From Sutcliffiella halmapala (lineage in GTDB: Bacteria > Bacillota > Bacilli > Bacillales > Bacillaceae_I): a DNA stretch of 64,000 bases. The stretch is taken from assembly GCF_002019665.1 (NCBI RefSeq), contig NZ_KV917375.1:318001-382000 (forward strand), written 5' to 3'. The notes below the pieces were generated by a model. It worked only from the letters and a program-made list of their open reading frames with translations. It was not told the origin of the DNA and did no database searches. The stretch's first letter is position 1, and every line of letters begins with the position of its first letter. This document shows, in pieces, positions 18,995-27,266 of this stretch. The translations under genes and the position numbers were made by a program.

Positions 18995-19828
18995 ATGACC
19001 TATTCCATCATCGGCTTTGATCCAAAAGAAAAAGAGTGGGGAATTGCGGTTCAATCGAAATTTCTCGGTGTAGGCTCCGTCGTTCCCTGGGCCAAAGCAA
19101 CAGTAGGAGCAATCGCCACACAATCGTACGCCAACACCACCTATGGCCCACAAGGTCTAAAGCTACTCGAACAAGGAAAATCCGCACAAGAAGTAGTCGA
19201 CCTGCTTACAGAAGCCGATGAAAACAGAGCTTATCGTCAGTTAGCGGTCATCGATGCAAACGGAAATGCCGCGACCTATACAGGAGAAAAGTGCTATGAC
19301 TGGGCTGGCGGACAAACCGGGGCATTTTACGCAGCACAAGGAAACATCCTCGTCAGTGAAGATACCGTACTTGCAATGGGAACAACATTTGAAGCGACTG
19401 AAGGAACACTCGCCGAACGGCTTCTTCAAGCACTAGCGGCTGGGCAAGAAGCTGGAGGGGATAGCAGAGGACAACAATCTGCAGCCATTTTAGTGGTAAA
19501 AGAAAAAGGGGGATACGCCGGCTTTAACGACCGCTATATCGACTTACGTGTAGACGAACACCCACAACCAATCGAAGAACTAATCAGAATCTATCGCCTA
19601 CAGCAGCTTTATTTTTCCCCCACCAAAAAGGAAAACATCCTTGAAATCACAGGGGAAGTAGAAGATTCCATAAGAATACAACTTATCAAATTAGGCTACT
19701 TAACTGAAGCAACAACACTCCACGAAGCACTCACGACCTACCTTCACACAGAAAACTTCGAAGGAAGAGAGCAGGAACAAGGTTACATCGATAAAGAAGT
19801 GCTAGCATTCATGACCAAGCAAAAATAG
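18995..19828 (+). CDS. DUF1028 family protein (Ntn-hydrolase-like)
   Basis: A 277-residue protein with the DUF1028 signature from the first residues: TYSIIGFDPKEKEWGIAVQ, VPWAKATVGAIATQSYANT and YGPQGLKLLEQGKSA. DUF1028 has an Ntn-hydrolase-like fold, and a peptidase or amidohydrolase activity is presumed but unproven. The region after residue 210 has a helical pattern like the putative peptidoglycan-binding tail found on some members. It lies last in the gamma-glutamyl/pyroglutamyl block with its own AAGGAGG site. Confidence 0.87.
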   Translation: MTYSIIGFDPKEKEWGIAVQSKFLGVGSVVPWAKATVGAIATQSYANTTYGPQGLKLLEQGKSAQEVVDLLTEADENRAYRQLAVIDANGNAATYTGEKCYDWAGGQTGAFYAAQGNILVSEDTVLAMGTTFEATEGTLAERLLQALAAGQEAGGDSRGQQSAAILVVKEKGGYAGFNDRYIDLRVDEHPQPIEELIRIYRLQQLYFSPTKKENILEITGEVEDSIRIQLIKLGYLTEATTLHEALTTYLHTENFEGREQEQGYIDKEVLAFMTKQK

Positions 19829-19834
19829 AGCCGG

Positions 19835-19861
19835 GGAGCGTTTCGTCACAAGGAGCGCTCC
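19835..19861 (+). terminator. Possible weak terminator after the DUF1028 gene
   Basis: GGAGCG (19835-19840) pairs with CGCTCC (19856-19861), and the following ATATTTCTT is only moderately T-rich. The rest of 19862-20202 shows nothing recognisable. Confidence 0.35.
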
Positions 19862-20202
19862 ATATTTCTTATAATCGAATAAACGCCACAATCAGCTTAA
19901 CCCAACCAAAAAGCGAAAGCCATAAAGGGACACTTAAAGCTGCTCCACAAACATTTTTTTGCAAATATGTAAGCGATTCGTTCATTTATAAAAAATAGTT
20001 CTTCAATATAATCAGAATAAAAATTAGCCCCAAAGAACTAATTATCCCTAATTCAGCAAATCAATTTACATGTAATATTTAGTAAAAACCTATTTAACTA
20101 GTAGGAATGCTATTCGATGACACATCTTTTGTACTAGAACAGATTTACTTCCAGCAATGGTTATTAGAAGAAATTAGGTGAATAGAAATAGGAAAAAGTT
20201 AG

Positions 20203-20237
20203 TTGACTTGTACATATACATGTCTCATAATCTAATT
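20203..20237 (+). promoter_or_regulatory. Sigma-A promoter of the symporter operon, with shared block
   Basis: TTGACT (20203-20208) and CATAAT (20226-20231) have a 17-base spacer. CATATACATGTCTCATAATC through ATT (20213-20237) recurs with one change at 24089-24113 upstream of the DUF294 gene. Confidence 0.65.
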
Positions 20238-20313
20238 ATTAGAATTATTATAAAATTCTGTTTTATAACAGAGTAAGTGATTAACAAGAGAGGTCGTGAT
20301 TTAATTCGCAAAA

Positions 20314-20327
20314 TAAAAGCGCTTACA
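20314..20327 (+). promoter_or_regulatory. Candidate cre (CcpA) site
   Basis: TAAAAGCGCTTACA differs by one base from the near-palindromic cre form TGAAAGCGCTTACA. It lies about 80 bp after the promoter and before the first gene, a roadblock-type position. Catabolite repression of this uptake operon is inferred. Confidence 0.55.
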
Positions 20328-20348
20328 ACACGAAAGAGGTGAAACCCA

Positions 20349-20531
20349 TTGTTCTTCTTTTACGCATTCCTAGTTATCGTAGCTCTATGTATTTTTCTAG
20401 CAATCAAAAAACAAAAACCCATCCTACTGTCAGTCCCAATATTCGCACTTGCCATCTACGTCATCATCGAAATCGCCCTAGTCCCAGCACCATTTCTAGA
20501 CACAGTCAAATTCATCTTCACATTACAATAA
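20349..20531 (+). CDS. Small membrane protein at the head of the symporter operon
   Basis: A 60-residue protein that is almost entirely hydrophobic, with two predicted helices (about 3-20 and 27-47) separated by KKQKP, and a short tail. It starts at TTG with AAGAGGTG ten bases before. I do not recognise the family. Its place as first gene downstream of the promoter and cre-like site, ahead of the DUF4212 protein and symporter, suggests an accessory of the transporter, but this is only context. Confidence 0.65.
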   Translation: MFFFYAFLVIVALCIFLAIKKQKPILLSVPIFALAIYVIIEIALVPAPFLDTVKFIFTLQ

Positions 20532-20633
20532 AAAACTCGTTAGGTGCCTGACTCCCTTAGGAATCTCGTATCTGGTGTCGAATCCTATCAATTCCTATCC
20601 ACTAGCACCAAAATTAAAAGGAGGTATCTTCAT

Positions 20634-20936
20634 TTGAGAAAAATCGAAAAATCTGTGGCTGATGTGTATTACCGTGAGAAGACAAGGAATATTATTATCT
20701 ATCTTGCTATCTGGTTTGTCGTATCCTTTGGGATTGTGCTGTTCGCCGAGTCTTTACAGTTCACAATCTTCGGTGGCTTTCCATTCCACTATTACATGGG
20801 AGCTCAAGGATCCATTCTCGTTTTTATCGTTCTATTGTTTGTAAACGCCAAAGTAAGCGATAAAATCGACCAAAAATACGGAATTGACGAAAAAACGAAC
20901 GAACAATTAAGCTCAGGCAAAACATTGGAGCACTAA
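20634..20936 (+). CDS. DUF4212 membrane protein, symporter small subunit
   Basis: A 100-residue protein with two membrane helices (about 23-42 and 60-80), with YYREKTRNI before the first helix and FGGFPFHYYMGAQGSILVFI at the second, the pattern of DUF4212 proteins that accompany VC_2705-type sodium:solute symporters. I start it at the TTG at 20634, preceded by AAAGGAGGT. The longer in-frame version from 20544 adds residues unlike the family. It probably assists assembly or activity of the downstream transporter. Confidence 0.85.
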   Translation: MRKIEKSVADVYYREKTRNIIIYLAIWFVVSFGIVLFAESLQFTIFGGFPFHYYMGAQGSILVFIVLLFVNAKVSDKIDQKYGIDEKTNEQLSSGKTLEH

Positions 20937-21169
20937 CCCTAACTCATCGCGAATTTGACGAAGGGGAACAACAGCACTAATAATCATGACGCGTACGACT
21001 TAACAGACCATCCTAGCTATCCAACAAAAACCAAACCACACACTCACCCAAGAATCTCAACTTCAAACCATCATGTAATCTCACAAAATTCACAAACAAA
21101 CCACTCACCCAGACGCAAGGCGCACAACCAAATTAACCTTAGTATCTACACAAAAGGGGGAAGTACAGT

Positions 21170-22822
21170 TTGGATACACAGTTTCTTGTATCGCTATCAT
21201 TAATTCTAATCACATTTGCACTATATATCGGAATCGCTATTTTTAACAAAGCGCGTCAAACTTCCGATTTCTATGTAGCGGGACGCGGAGTTCCACCAAT
21301 TTTCAACGGAATGGCAATCGGAGCGGATTGGATGAGTGCAGCTTCATTCATTGGAATGGCTGGAACAATCATGCTACTTGGCTACGACGGATTAGCCTAC
21401 ATAATGGGCTGGACAGGGGGCTATTTACTCCTAACCTTCCTACTAGCGCCACAACTTCGAAAATCAGGTCGCTATACCGTACCAGAATTTATTGGCGACC
21501 GATTCGACAGTCACACTGCACGTGTCATCGCCGCCATCTGTACCATCATCATTAGTTTCACCTACTCCATTGGTCAGCTTTCCGGATCAGGGGTAGTAAT
21601 CGGCCGCCTTCTTGAAGTAGATGCCAAAATAGGAACCCTTATCGGAGTGGTCCTTATCGCATTCTACGCAGCCTTCGGAGGAATGAAAGGAATCACCTGG
21701 ACGCAGGTTGCACAATACATAGTATTGATCATTGCCTACCTAATCCCAGTTATCTTCATGTCACTCCAGCTCTCAAACAATCCACTTCCATGGTTATCCT
21801 ATGGTCAAATTGTTGCCGAGCTAGGGGAGCTCGATCGGCAGTTGGGAGTCTCAGAATATTTCGCACCATTTGAAAACGGCACGAAATGGCAGTTCCTTGC
21901 ATTAATGTTCACGCTCATGGCCGGAACAGCAGGATTGCCACACGTTATCGTTCGTTTTTACACCGTTTCTACGATGAAAGCAGCACGTTGGTCAGGAGCT
22001 TGGGCCCTACTTTTTATCGGCCTTCTATACCTATCAGCACCAGCATACGCAGCGTTCTCCCGCTTTATTTTAATGAAAAATGTAGCAGGTCAACCAATCG
22101 ATCAGCTACCAGCCTGGACTACTACATGGATTAACACCGGAAAACTCACCATCGCAGATAATAACGGTGACGGCATTCTTCAGTGGAGTGAGCTAATGAT
22201 TGCAAACGATATTGTCGTAATGGCAACACCGGAAATCGCCAACCTCGGTGCTTTCGTAATCGGTCTAGTAGCAGCAGGGGCGATGGCAGCCGCGCTTTCA
22301 ACGGCAGGAGGACTCATGATTGCGATTTCTTCCTCCTTTGCCCATGACATTTACTACCGTGTCCTACGTCCGAATTCTACTGACAGCAACCGACTGCTAG
22401 TAGGTCGAATTACTATCGTGGCAGCAACCGTACTAGCTGGTATAGTTGCATTGGACCCGCCAGGTGCTATCACCCAAATCGTGGCCTGGGCCTTTGCGCT
22501 TGCATCTGGAACGTTTTTCCCGGCTCTTCTATTGGGAGTTTGGTGGAAACGCGCCAACGCACCAGGCGTTATCTCAGGAATGCTAGTTGGTCTCATCGTC
22601 ACGTTGACCTACATCTTCACGGCAAAATATGGTGGCTTCACGATCTTAGGTATTATTGATACAGGGGCAGGGGTCTTTGGCGCAGCCGCCGCGATCCTAA
22701 CTATCATCATCGTTTCCCTAAGCACAAAAGCACCATCGCAAAAAATCCAAGATGAAGTTGCCGACCTGCGTTATCCAGAGCAAATGACGTATAAGGATGG
22801 GGAAGTTTGGATGAACAAATAA
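21170..22822 (+). CDS. Sodium:solute symporter, VC_2705/ActP-like subfamily
   Basis: Secondary transporter of the SSS family, 550 residues with about 13 membrane helices, starting at TTG after AAAGGGGGAA. Visible signatures are TSDFYVAGRGVPPIFNGMAIGADWMSAASF near residues 32-61, GRYTVPEFIGDRF and IITFTYSIGQLSGSG-like segments, and RFYTV in the middle. The insertion around residues 310-345 (DNNGDGILQWSEL) resembles an EF-hand-like loop, and calcium binding there is a guess. DUF4212 upstream and a DUF294 protein downstream are the typical partners of this subfamily, which takes up acetate or related short-chain monocarboxylates. Confidence 0.88.
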   Translation: MDTQFLVSLSLILITFALYIGIAIFNKARQTSDFYVAGRGVPPIFNGMAIGADWMSAASFIGMAGTIMLLGYDGLAYIMGWTGGYLLLTFLLAPQLRKSGRYTVPEFIGDRFDSHTARVIAAICTIIISFTYSIGQLSGSGVVIGRLLEVDAKIGTLIGVVLIAFYAAFGGMKGITWTQVAQYIVLIIAYLIPVIFMSLQLSNNPLPWLSYGQIVAELGELDRQLGVSEYFAPFENGTKWQFLALMFTLMAGTAGLPHVIVRFYTVSTMKAARWSGAWALLFIGLLYLSAPAYAAFSRFILMKNVAGQPIDQLPAWTTTWINTGKLTIADNNGDGILQWSELMIANDIVVMATPEIANLGAFVIGLVAAGAMAAALSTAGGLMIAISSSFAHDIYYRVLRPNSTDSNRLLVGRITIVAATVLAGIVALDPPGAITQIVAWAFALASGTFFPALLLGVWWKRANAPGVISGMLVGLIVTLTYIFTAKYGGFTILGIIDTGAGVFGAAAAILTIIIVSLSTKAPSQKIQDEVADLRYPEQMTYKDGEVWMNK

Positions 22823-22937
22823 TCGATATAACTAGAGGAGTACAAAGTCGGCCAATAGTTATTGTCATTATGCTGAAACGTATGCGAATTGGTCTTCTAA
22901 TTTGAGCTTAAAAATCAGATAATCGTTGATAGTACAA

Positions 22938-22983
22938 TACAAATAGCAACCCATTCACTATACGAATTAGGTTGCTATTTGTA
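22938..22983 (+). terminator. Hairpin after the symporter operon
   Basis: ACAAATAGCAACC (from 22939) pairs with GGTTGCTATTTGT (22970-22982). It is a long AT-rich stem, and only a short T-tract follows. Confidence 0.6.
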
Positions 22984-22997
22984 CTCCCAAAAAAAGA

Positions 22998-23028
22998 GAA
23001 CCCTTTAACTAAGTAAAGGGTTCCTTTT
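22998..23028. terminator. Bidirectional terminator between convergent genes
   Basis: GAACCCTTTA (22998-23007) pairs perfectly with TAAAGGGTTC (23014-23023), with CTTTTT on the right and AAAAAG on the left. It serves both the symporter operon and the minus-strand gene at 23038. Confidence 0.85.
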
Positions 23029-23037
23029 TAAGCTCGA

Positions 23038-23910
23038 CTAACTAAATAAACCTTTAAAAAACGAGCCGATATTACCAAAAAATCTGCCAATTTTCGTCAT
23101 GAAAGATTCCTTCGTGCTGTTAGTGTTAACCTCTACTAGTGGTATCTCGGTAGATTCACTGAGGATAACTTCCTCGTTTTCTTCCACTTCCGTATCCACA
23201 TCTTCAGCCATATCGCTTTTATTTTCTAATAGTAAAGTTAGATGCTCTCGTAATTCATCGAAAAGCTCTGATGCCACTAGCTCTTCATTTTCAAAAAAGA
23301 ATACTAGCTCTGTGAGAGCGGCTTTACTAAGAAAATCAGGGGAATGGATGGTATCTTCTTCTAAAAACTTCTTTAGGATGTCATAGAGAATAGGGATAGG
23401 GAGGTCATTAAACTCCTTTTTCCATTTTAAGAGTACATCCCCATGTTCGTCGATATTAACGATTAACGGTTCGACTTCTATTTCAACTACTTGCTCGACC
23501 GGTTCCTCTAGCTCCTCTATTACCTCCACAGGAACTTCAACTGGCGTAGATGGCCTAGGTGGAGTGGGGCTAGGAGTAATAGGTCTATTCGGCTCCGCTG
23601 GTGGATTAGGTTTCGGCTCTGCCGGTGGCTGTGGTGTAGGGGGAGGCACAGGTTCAGGCTCGGGCACAGGTTCAGGTTGTGGTTCTGGTTTAGGTTCAGG
23701 CGGCTTTGGGGGTTCGGGTGGCTTAGGATTAGCAGGAGGCTCCACTGGCTCATCTTCGTTCATCCAACTGGTTTGTTCCGACTGTGTTACATATGTATGC
23801 TCTGGAAGAATGAATCTATCATTATATGTATCATCATATTCCGCTTTTGAATGAAGGGGATGGGCATAAGCTAGTAAACCTATTGTTAAAACTACTGAAA
23901 TTTTCTTCAT
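23038..23910 (-). CDS. Exported proline-rich repeat protein of unknown function
   Basis: A 290-residue protein with a signal peptide (about 1-23, MKKISVVLTIGLLAYAHPLHSKA). Residues about 56-130 form a proline-rich stalk of PxP and PEPxP repeats, followed by VEV/EELEEP acidic repeats. A folded region at about 150-225 (LLKWKKEFNDLPIPILYDIL...) and an acidic linker come next, and the C-terminus is short, hydrophobic and glycine-rich (IGRFFGNIGSFFKGLFS) and might be amphipathic. GGAGG precedes the ATG. It looks like a wall-spanning surface protein; no family recognised and no LPXTG seen. Confidence 0.8.
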   Translation of the reverse strand: MKKISVVLTIGLLAYAHPLHSKAEYDDTYNDRFILPEHTYVTQSEQTSWMNEDEPVEPPANPKPPEPPKPPEPKPEPQPEPVPEPEPVPPPTPQPPAEPKPNPPAEPNRPITPSPTPPRPSTPVEVPVEVIEELEEPVEQVVEIEVEPLIVNIDEHGDVLLKWKKEFNDLPIPILYDILKKFLEEDTIHSPDFLSKAALTELVFFFENEELVASELFDELREHLTLLLENKSDMAEDVDTEVEENEEVILSESTEIPLVEVNTNSTKESFMTKIGRFFGNIGSFFKGLFS

Positions 23911-24088
23911 CTGCTTCCTCCAAAATTAAGTATTCGCCTTGCAGTTAACTCTATTATATAGATACTTTAGTAAAATTTACATATTTTTTCTAAAAAAATG
24001 ACAAGAATTACCCAGCCATAAGTACTATTACAGGCTCTTCCTATTTCAATCATTTCAAAAAAATAAGGCAATAGAGAGCCGACATGAA

Positions 24089-24113
24089 CATATACATCTC
24101 TCATAATCTAATT
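24089..24113 (+). promoter_or_regulatory. Promoter-like block shared with the symporter operon
   Basis: CATATACATCTCTCATAATC followed by TAATT matches 20213-20237 at 24 of 25 positions, 92 bp before the DUF294 gene. The -35 region here (CCGACA) is weaker than TTGACT in the other copy. Confidence 0.55.
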
Positions 24114-24205
24114 GCTGCGATAATCCAAAATGTTATGTAGAAGGTTTACTAAATGAAAAAGAAAGAAGCAATAACATCCTAGTAAGTAAAAGGAGCTATC
24201 GTTTC

Positions 24206-25621
24206 ATGCAGCATCCACTTTTTCAGAACCTTGACCCCCTTCAACAAATCGCCATCCTTCAACGTTGTGAGGAGCGTACTTTCGCTCATCATCAAATTCT
24301 TTTCAAAGCAAATGAAGCAAGAGTAGGTCTTTATCTGATAAAGTCGGGGACAGTAGAGGTATACCTCCCCAGTAAAACCGCTAATCAGCATGAGGAAGTA
24401 ATCGAAATCATCAAGCAAGATCAACTTGTCGGTCTCTCCCCTTTCATCGACTTCCTCACGAAGAACCATAATGAAGCAGCCATGGAGGAACCATCCCAAC
24501 TACAGGTCCGTGCTATTGACGATGTGACCGCGCTTTTCATACCGTTTGAGGTGCTAAAAGAAAGATGGTCGGATCAAACTGTACATGACTACCTGCTCCA
24601 AGCCAGTAACATAGGCATGTTCAAAAGTATTAATCTGCTCAACGCAGCCCCCAAGGACAGTTTGTCTAAAATAAAAACCTCTCTCTATTCCACCTTAGAC
24701 ACGATGCTCCAGCAGCAGGTACCAATCCTACTTATTTTAGACGTGATGAACACGTTATTTGACCGATTAATTAAACGTTGCGTTGATCTTGCTATTGAAG
24801 AAATGCCTAGCAAACCACCGTCACCATTTTGTTTTTATCTTATGGGTAGTGCCGGGAGAAGGGAGCAGTTTCTCCTCACTGACCAAGATCATTTTCTTGT
24901 TTATGAAAAGGGGACAGATCATCAATACTTCAGTGACTTAGCAGATAAAATCGTCACGAACCTAGAACGAGTAGGTTACAAAAAATGCACCGGCAATATG
25001 ATGGCAAACAACCCTAAATGGCGAGGATCCTTAACAGAATGGGACACCCGTATTAAAGAATGGGCGCTATACACTACTAATGACCGTCTCTTATTAGCGC
25101 AAAATTTCTTTTCACATCGTTTGCTATATGGAGACAAAGTAATCCATGAGAGATTCCAAAAAAATATGCAACATTTACTAACTAGAGCGAAAATCCTTCA
25201 CTTCCGTTTGTCACAACTAGAAAGGGAAAATACCATTCCGACCTTAGAGCAGCCTATTCGCGCCATCTTTCGCCTCCAAAGAAGAACGATTGACATGAAA
25301 AAAGAGATCTTATTTCCGTATCATCACAGCCTCCAAATTCTAGCACTAATGAACAACATCATCTATGGCACTCCAATAGAAAAAATCGAGCAACTTTACG
25401 CTAAAAAAATCCTTACCAAAAGTTTTCAAAAGGACCTGAAAGCGTCTATTACCACTATTTTAGACTACTATGTGAAAAACCGCTGGAGTCAGTATAAAGC
25501 TGGGGAGCCATTAACTTCCACACTTATCCTAACGAACCTTACGACACGCGAAAAGGAAGAGCTTATGTTAAGTGTGCGTCTTATAAAAGAACTACAAAAC
25601 TATATGCTATCCCACTTTTAG
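24206..25621 (+). CDS. cNMP-binding / DUF294 nucleotidyltransferase-like protein
   Basis: A 471-residue cytoplasmic signalling protein. Residues about 10-125 form a cyclic-nucleotide-binding-like domain, and residues about 205-330 carry the DUF294 nucleotidyltransferase motif GSAGRREQFLLTDQD (near 212-226). The remainder is the helical DUF294 C-terminal domain. Relatives are usually over 600 residues and have a pair of CBS domains between the cNMP and DUF294 parts; these are absent here. The family accompanies VC_2705-type symporters and is thought to regulate them. An AAAAGGAG site precedes the ATG. The decayed exonuclease gene follows eleven bases after the stop. Confidence 0.87.
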   Translation: MQHPLFQNLDPLQQIAILQRCEERTFAHHQILFKANEARVGLYLIKSGTVEVYLPSKTANQHEEVIEIIKQDQLVGLSPFIDFLTKNHNEAAMEEPSQLQVRAIDDVTALFIPFEVLKERWSDQTVHDYLLQASNIGMFKSINLLNAAPKDSLSKIKTSLYSTLDTMLQQQVPILLILDVMNTLFDRLIKRCVDLAIEEMPSKPPSPFCFYLMGSAGRREQFLLTDQDHFLVYEKGTDHQYFSDLADKIVTNLERVGYKKCTGNMMANNPKWRGSLTEWDTRIKEWALYTTNDRLLLAQNFFSHRLLYGDKVIHERFQKNMQHLLTRAKILHFRLSQLERENTIPTLEQPIRAIFRLQRRTIDMKKEILFPYHHSLQILALMNNIIYGTPIEKIEQLYAKKILTKSFQKDLKASITTILDYYVKNRWSQYKAGEPLTSTLILTNLTTREKEELMLSVRLIKELQNYMLSHF

Positions 25622-25631
25622 GAGGGAGAGG

Positions 25632-25979
25632 ACATATTTCATTCGCCTTAAACAATATTTCCCGAGCAATTTAGTCGAAAGTCTACCCTTTTCTACATCA
25701 ATCGACAGATTAGAATTCACCGAAACGATAGGATTCAATATTGCAAAGAGGATAGGCTTCTTGAAATTAGCGTTGTAAAGGTAAAAAAACTTCGAAGTCT
25801 ATGTCCATCCAAATCGACCTATTTCGCGGGAAATTACCGAGCTAACTAGCCGTCCCGAGCCACCATATCCAACAAGCATCAGAGTTTATCCCAACTTCTT
25901 TTGTTTTGAAACCAAGGATCCAGAGGCGCGCTTTATTTTGTCGAGAGAATTATCCTCTAACTTAAACCAGAAGAAAGCT
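25632..25979 (+). pseudogene. Remnant of a DnaQ-like 3'-5' exonuclease
   Basis: Reading across frames recovers YFIRLKQYFPSNLVE, then ETIGFNIAK, then DRLLEISVVKV and FEVYVHPNRPISREITELTS (last block from 25791). This is the start of a DEDD exonuclease, in which ETTG, a LLEI strand, a histidine-proline strand and an I-x-x-EIT-x-LT loop follow each other. At least two frame changes and loss of the DxE part make it dead, and the rest after about 25870 no longer resembles the family. GGAGGGAG of the lost gene survives at 25621. Such exonucleases commonly follow DUF294 genes, which supports the reading. Confidence 0.7.
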
Positions 25980-26011
25980 TGAGGGAGTCCCCAAGCTTTC
26001 TTCTGGTTTAA
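25962..26011. terminator. Long perfect-stem bidirectional terminator
   Basis: A 20-base stem: TTAAACCAGAAGAAAGCTTG (25962-25981) pairs without mismatch with 25992-26011. It separates the transport locus from the convergent BsuPI-like gene. Confidence 0.8.
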
Positions 26012-26015
26012 CCAA

Positions 26016-26354
26016 TTATATAGAAAACGAAAGTTTCTTACGCGCTCCAGGCCAACCACTATCAGCTAACCAAACAGTGACGGTATATTGACCTGGCTTC
26101 AAGTCTTTTAACGGAATATCAAAGCTCAACTCATCACCAGCTGCCACCATAATTTCCTCATAAATCATAATAAACATTTTTCCCTCTGAATAATGCTCGA
26201 CCAACTGCCCATCCCGATACAACACATAATCATAACGCTGCCCGCTACGAAACGTAACCTTCTCAGAAGAAGTCCCCGTATTTTCCACAATAAAATGTAG
26301 CATTACCGAATCAGGACCACTACTCGAATAAGAAAGATTAGCCTCCAACCCCAT
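26016..26354 (-). CDS. BsuPI-domain (intracellular proteinase inhibitor-like) protein
   Basis: A 112-residue single-domain protein of beta strands: LHFIVENTGTSSEKVTF, FRSGQRYDYVLYRDGQLVEHYS and LKPGQYTVTVWL match the BsuPI family, named after the intracellular proteinase inhibitor of B. subtilis. There is no signal peptide, so it should be cytoplasmic. I take the ATG at 26354, five bases after AGGAGGGG. The in-frame ATG at 26372 lies before that ribosome site. Whether it inhibits proteases is unknown. Confidence 0.82.
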   Translation of the reverse strand: MGLEANLSYSSSGPDSVMLHFIVENTGTSSEKVTFRSGQRYDYVLYRDGQLVEHYSEGKMFIMIYEEIMVAAGDELSFDIPLKDLKPGQYTVTVWLADSGWPGARKKLSFSI

Positions 26355-26813
26355 TACATCCCCTCCTATCAAAAAATCTCACCTACCTATCTATATTCCA
26401 CATAATCAACCAATAACCTTCAATCGTTAAAAACCCCATCCCCAAAACCAAACTTTCCCCACCAGCAAGCCTCGAAAAACAACCAACCTTCATAAACGAC
26501 CGTTTCTCTTTAGCCACACAAATCACCTAAAAACGATCCTTAACCACCGAAAATTCAAAAAAATACAACAAAACCCTTGTCCCTCTTGACATTTATAGCA
26601 TAATCCTCGACACAAGCTAATAAACTGATACAAACCAAACATACAAAGAGAGTGTTTGAGGTGAGGGATCGTAGATTGTCTCGAAGAATAAACACCAAAC
26701 ATCCTATTCGTTTTTTATATAGTACAACTGTAGCCACTACGCACTTCGTTACATCGGTTTAAGCGAGTCTCATTTCACACTTCTCAACATCCAATTTAGG
26801 GAGGGCGAGTGGT

Positions 26814-27077
26814 GTGCACGATTACATCAAAGAGAGAACTATCAAGATTGGAAAGTATATCGTGGAGACAAAGAAAACAGTTCGCGTGATAGCGAAGGAA
26901 TTTGGCGTTTCCAAAAGTACTGTCCATAAAGACCTGACAGAAAGACTTCCGGAGATTAACCCAGACTTAGCAACTGAAGTGAAAACAATCCTTGATTATC
27001 ATAAATCCATTAGACATTTACGAGGCGGAGAAGCCACGAAAATGAAGTACAAGAAAGAAGAGGAAACTGTAAAATAA
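26814..27077 (+). CDS. spoIIID: Stage III sporulation transcriptional regulator
   Basis: Small DNA-binding protein (87 residues) that activates and represses mother-cell genes after sigma-E and helps produce sigma-K. The helix-turn-helix spans about residues 22-45 (TVRVIAKEFGVSKSTVHKDLTERL), with the basic C-terminal region KMKYKKEEE that contributes minor-groove contacts. It starts at GTG after AGGGAGGG. Placed directly before mbl, as in B. subtilis. The 440 bp upstream (26373-26813) has no other gene and no confident promoter match. Confidence 0.95.
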   Translation: MHDYIKERTIKIGKYIVETKKTVRVIAKEFGVSKSTVHKDLTERLPEINPDLATEVKTILDYHKSIRHLRGGEATKMKYKKEEETVK

Positions 27078-27151
27078 ACAGGACTATTTGACTCCTTTCA
27101 TTACTTATGCGACACTTCAATAAATTCGACAAATATATTGAAATTTTGACA

Positions 27152-27171
27152 TGAAATTAATGTTAATTTCA
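27152..27171. promoter_or_regulatory. Perfect inverted repeat upstream of mbl
   Basis: TGAAATTAA (27152-27160) and TTAATTTCA (27163-27171) form a perfect 9-bp palindrome with a two-base centre, overlapping TTGACA at 27147. No T-run follows. It could be an operator or a transcript-end hairpin for spoIIID. Confidence 0.4.
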
Positions 27172-27266
27172 CCCTTTATTTTGTAAATTGTGATAGAATA
27201 AACAATTAGGACTATAAGTTGTCGGACAACAGTCGCAAAGCATGATGCAAGGAGGAAAAAAGTAAG

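Noticed and set aside
26788-26810. Sigma-E-like promoter (TCATTTC and ACATCCAAT) before spoIIID
   Set aside because: The transcript would begin almost on the ribosome binding site, leaving no leader; the match is weak.
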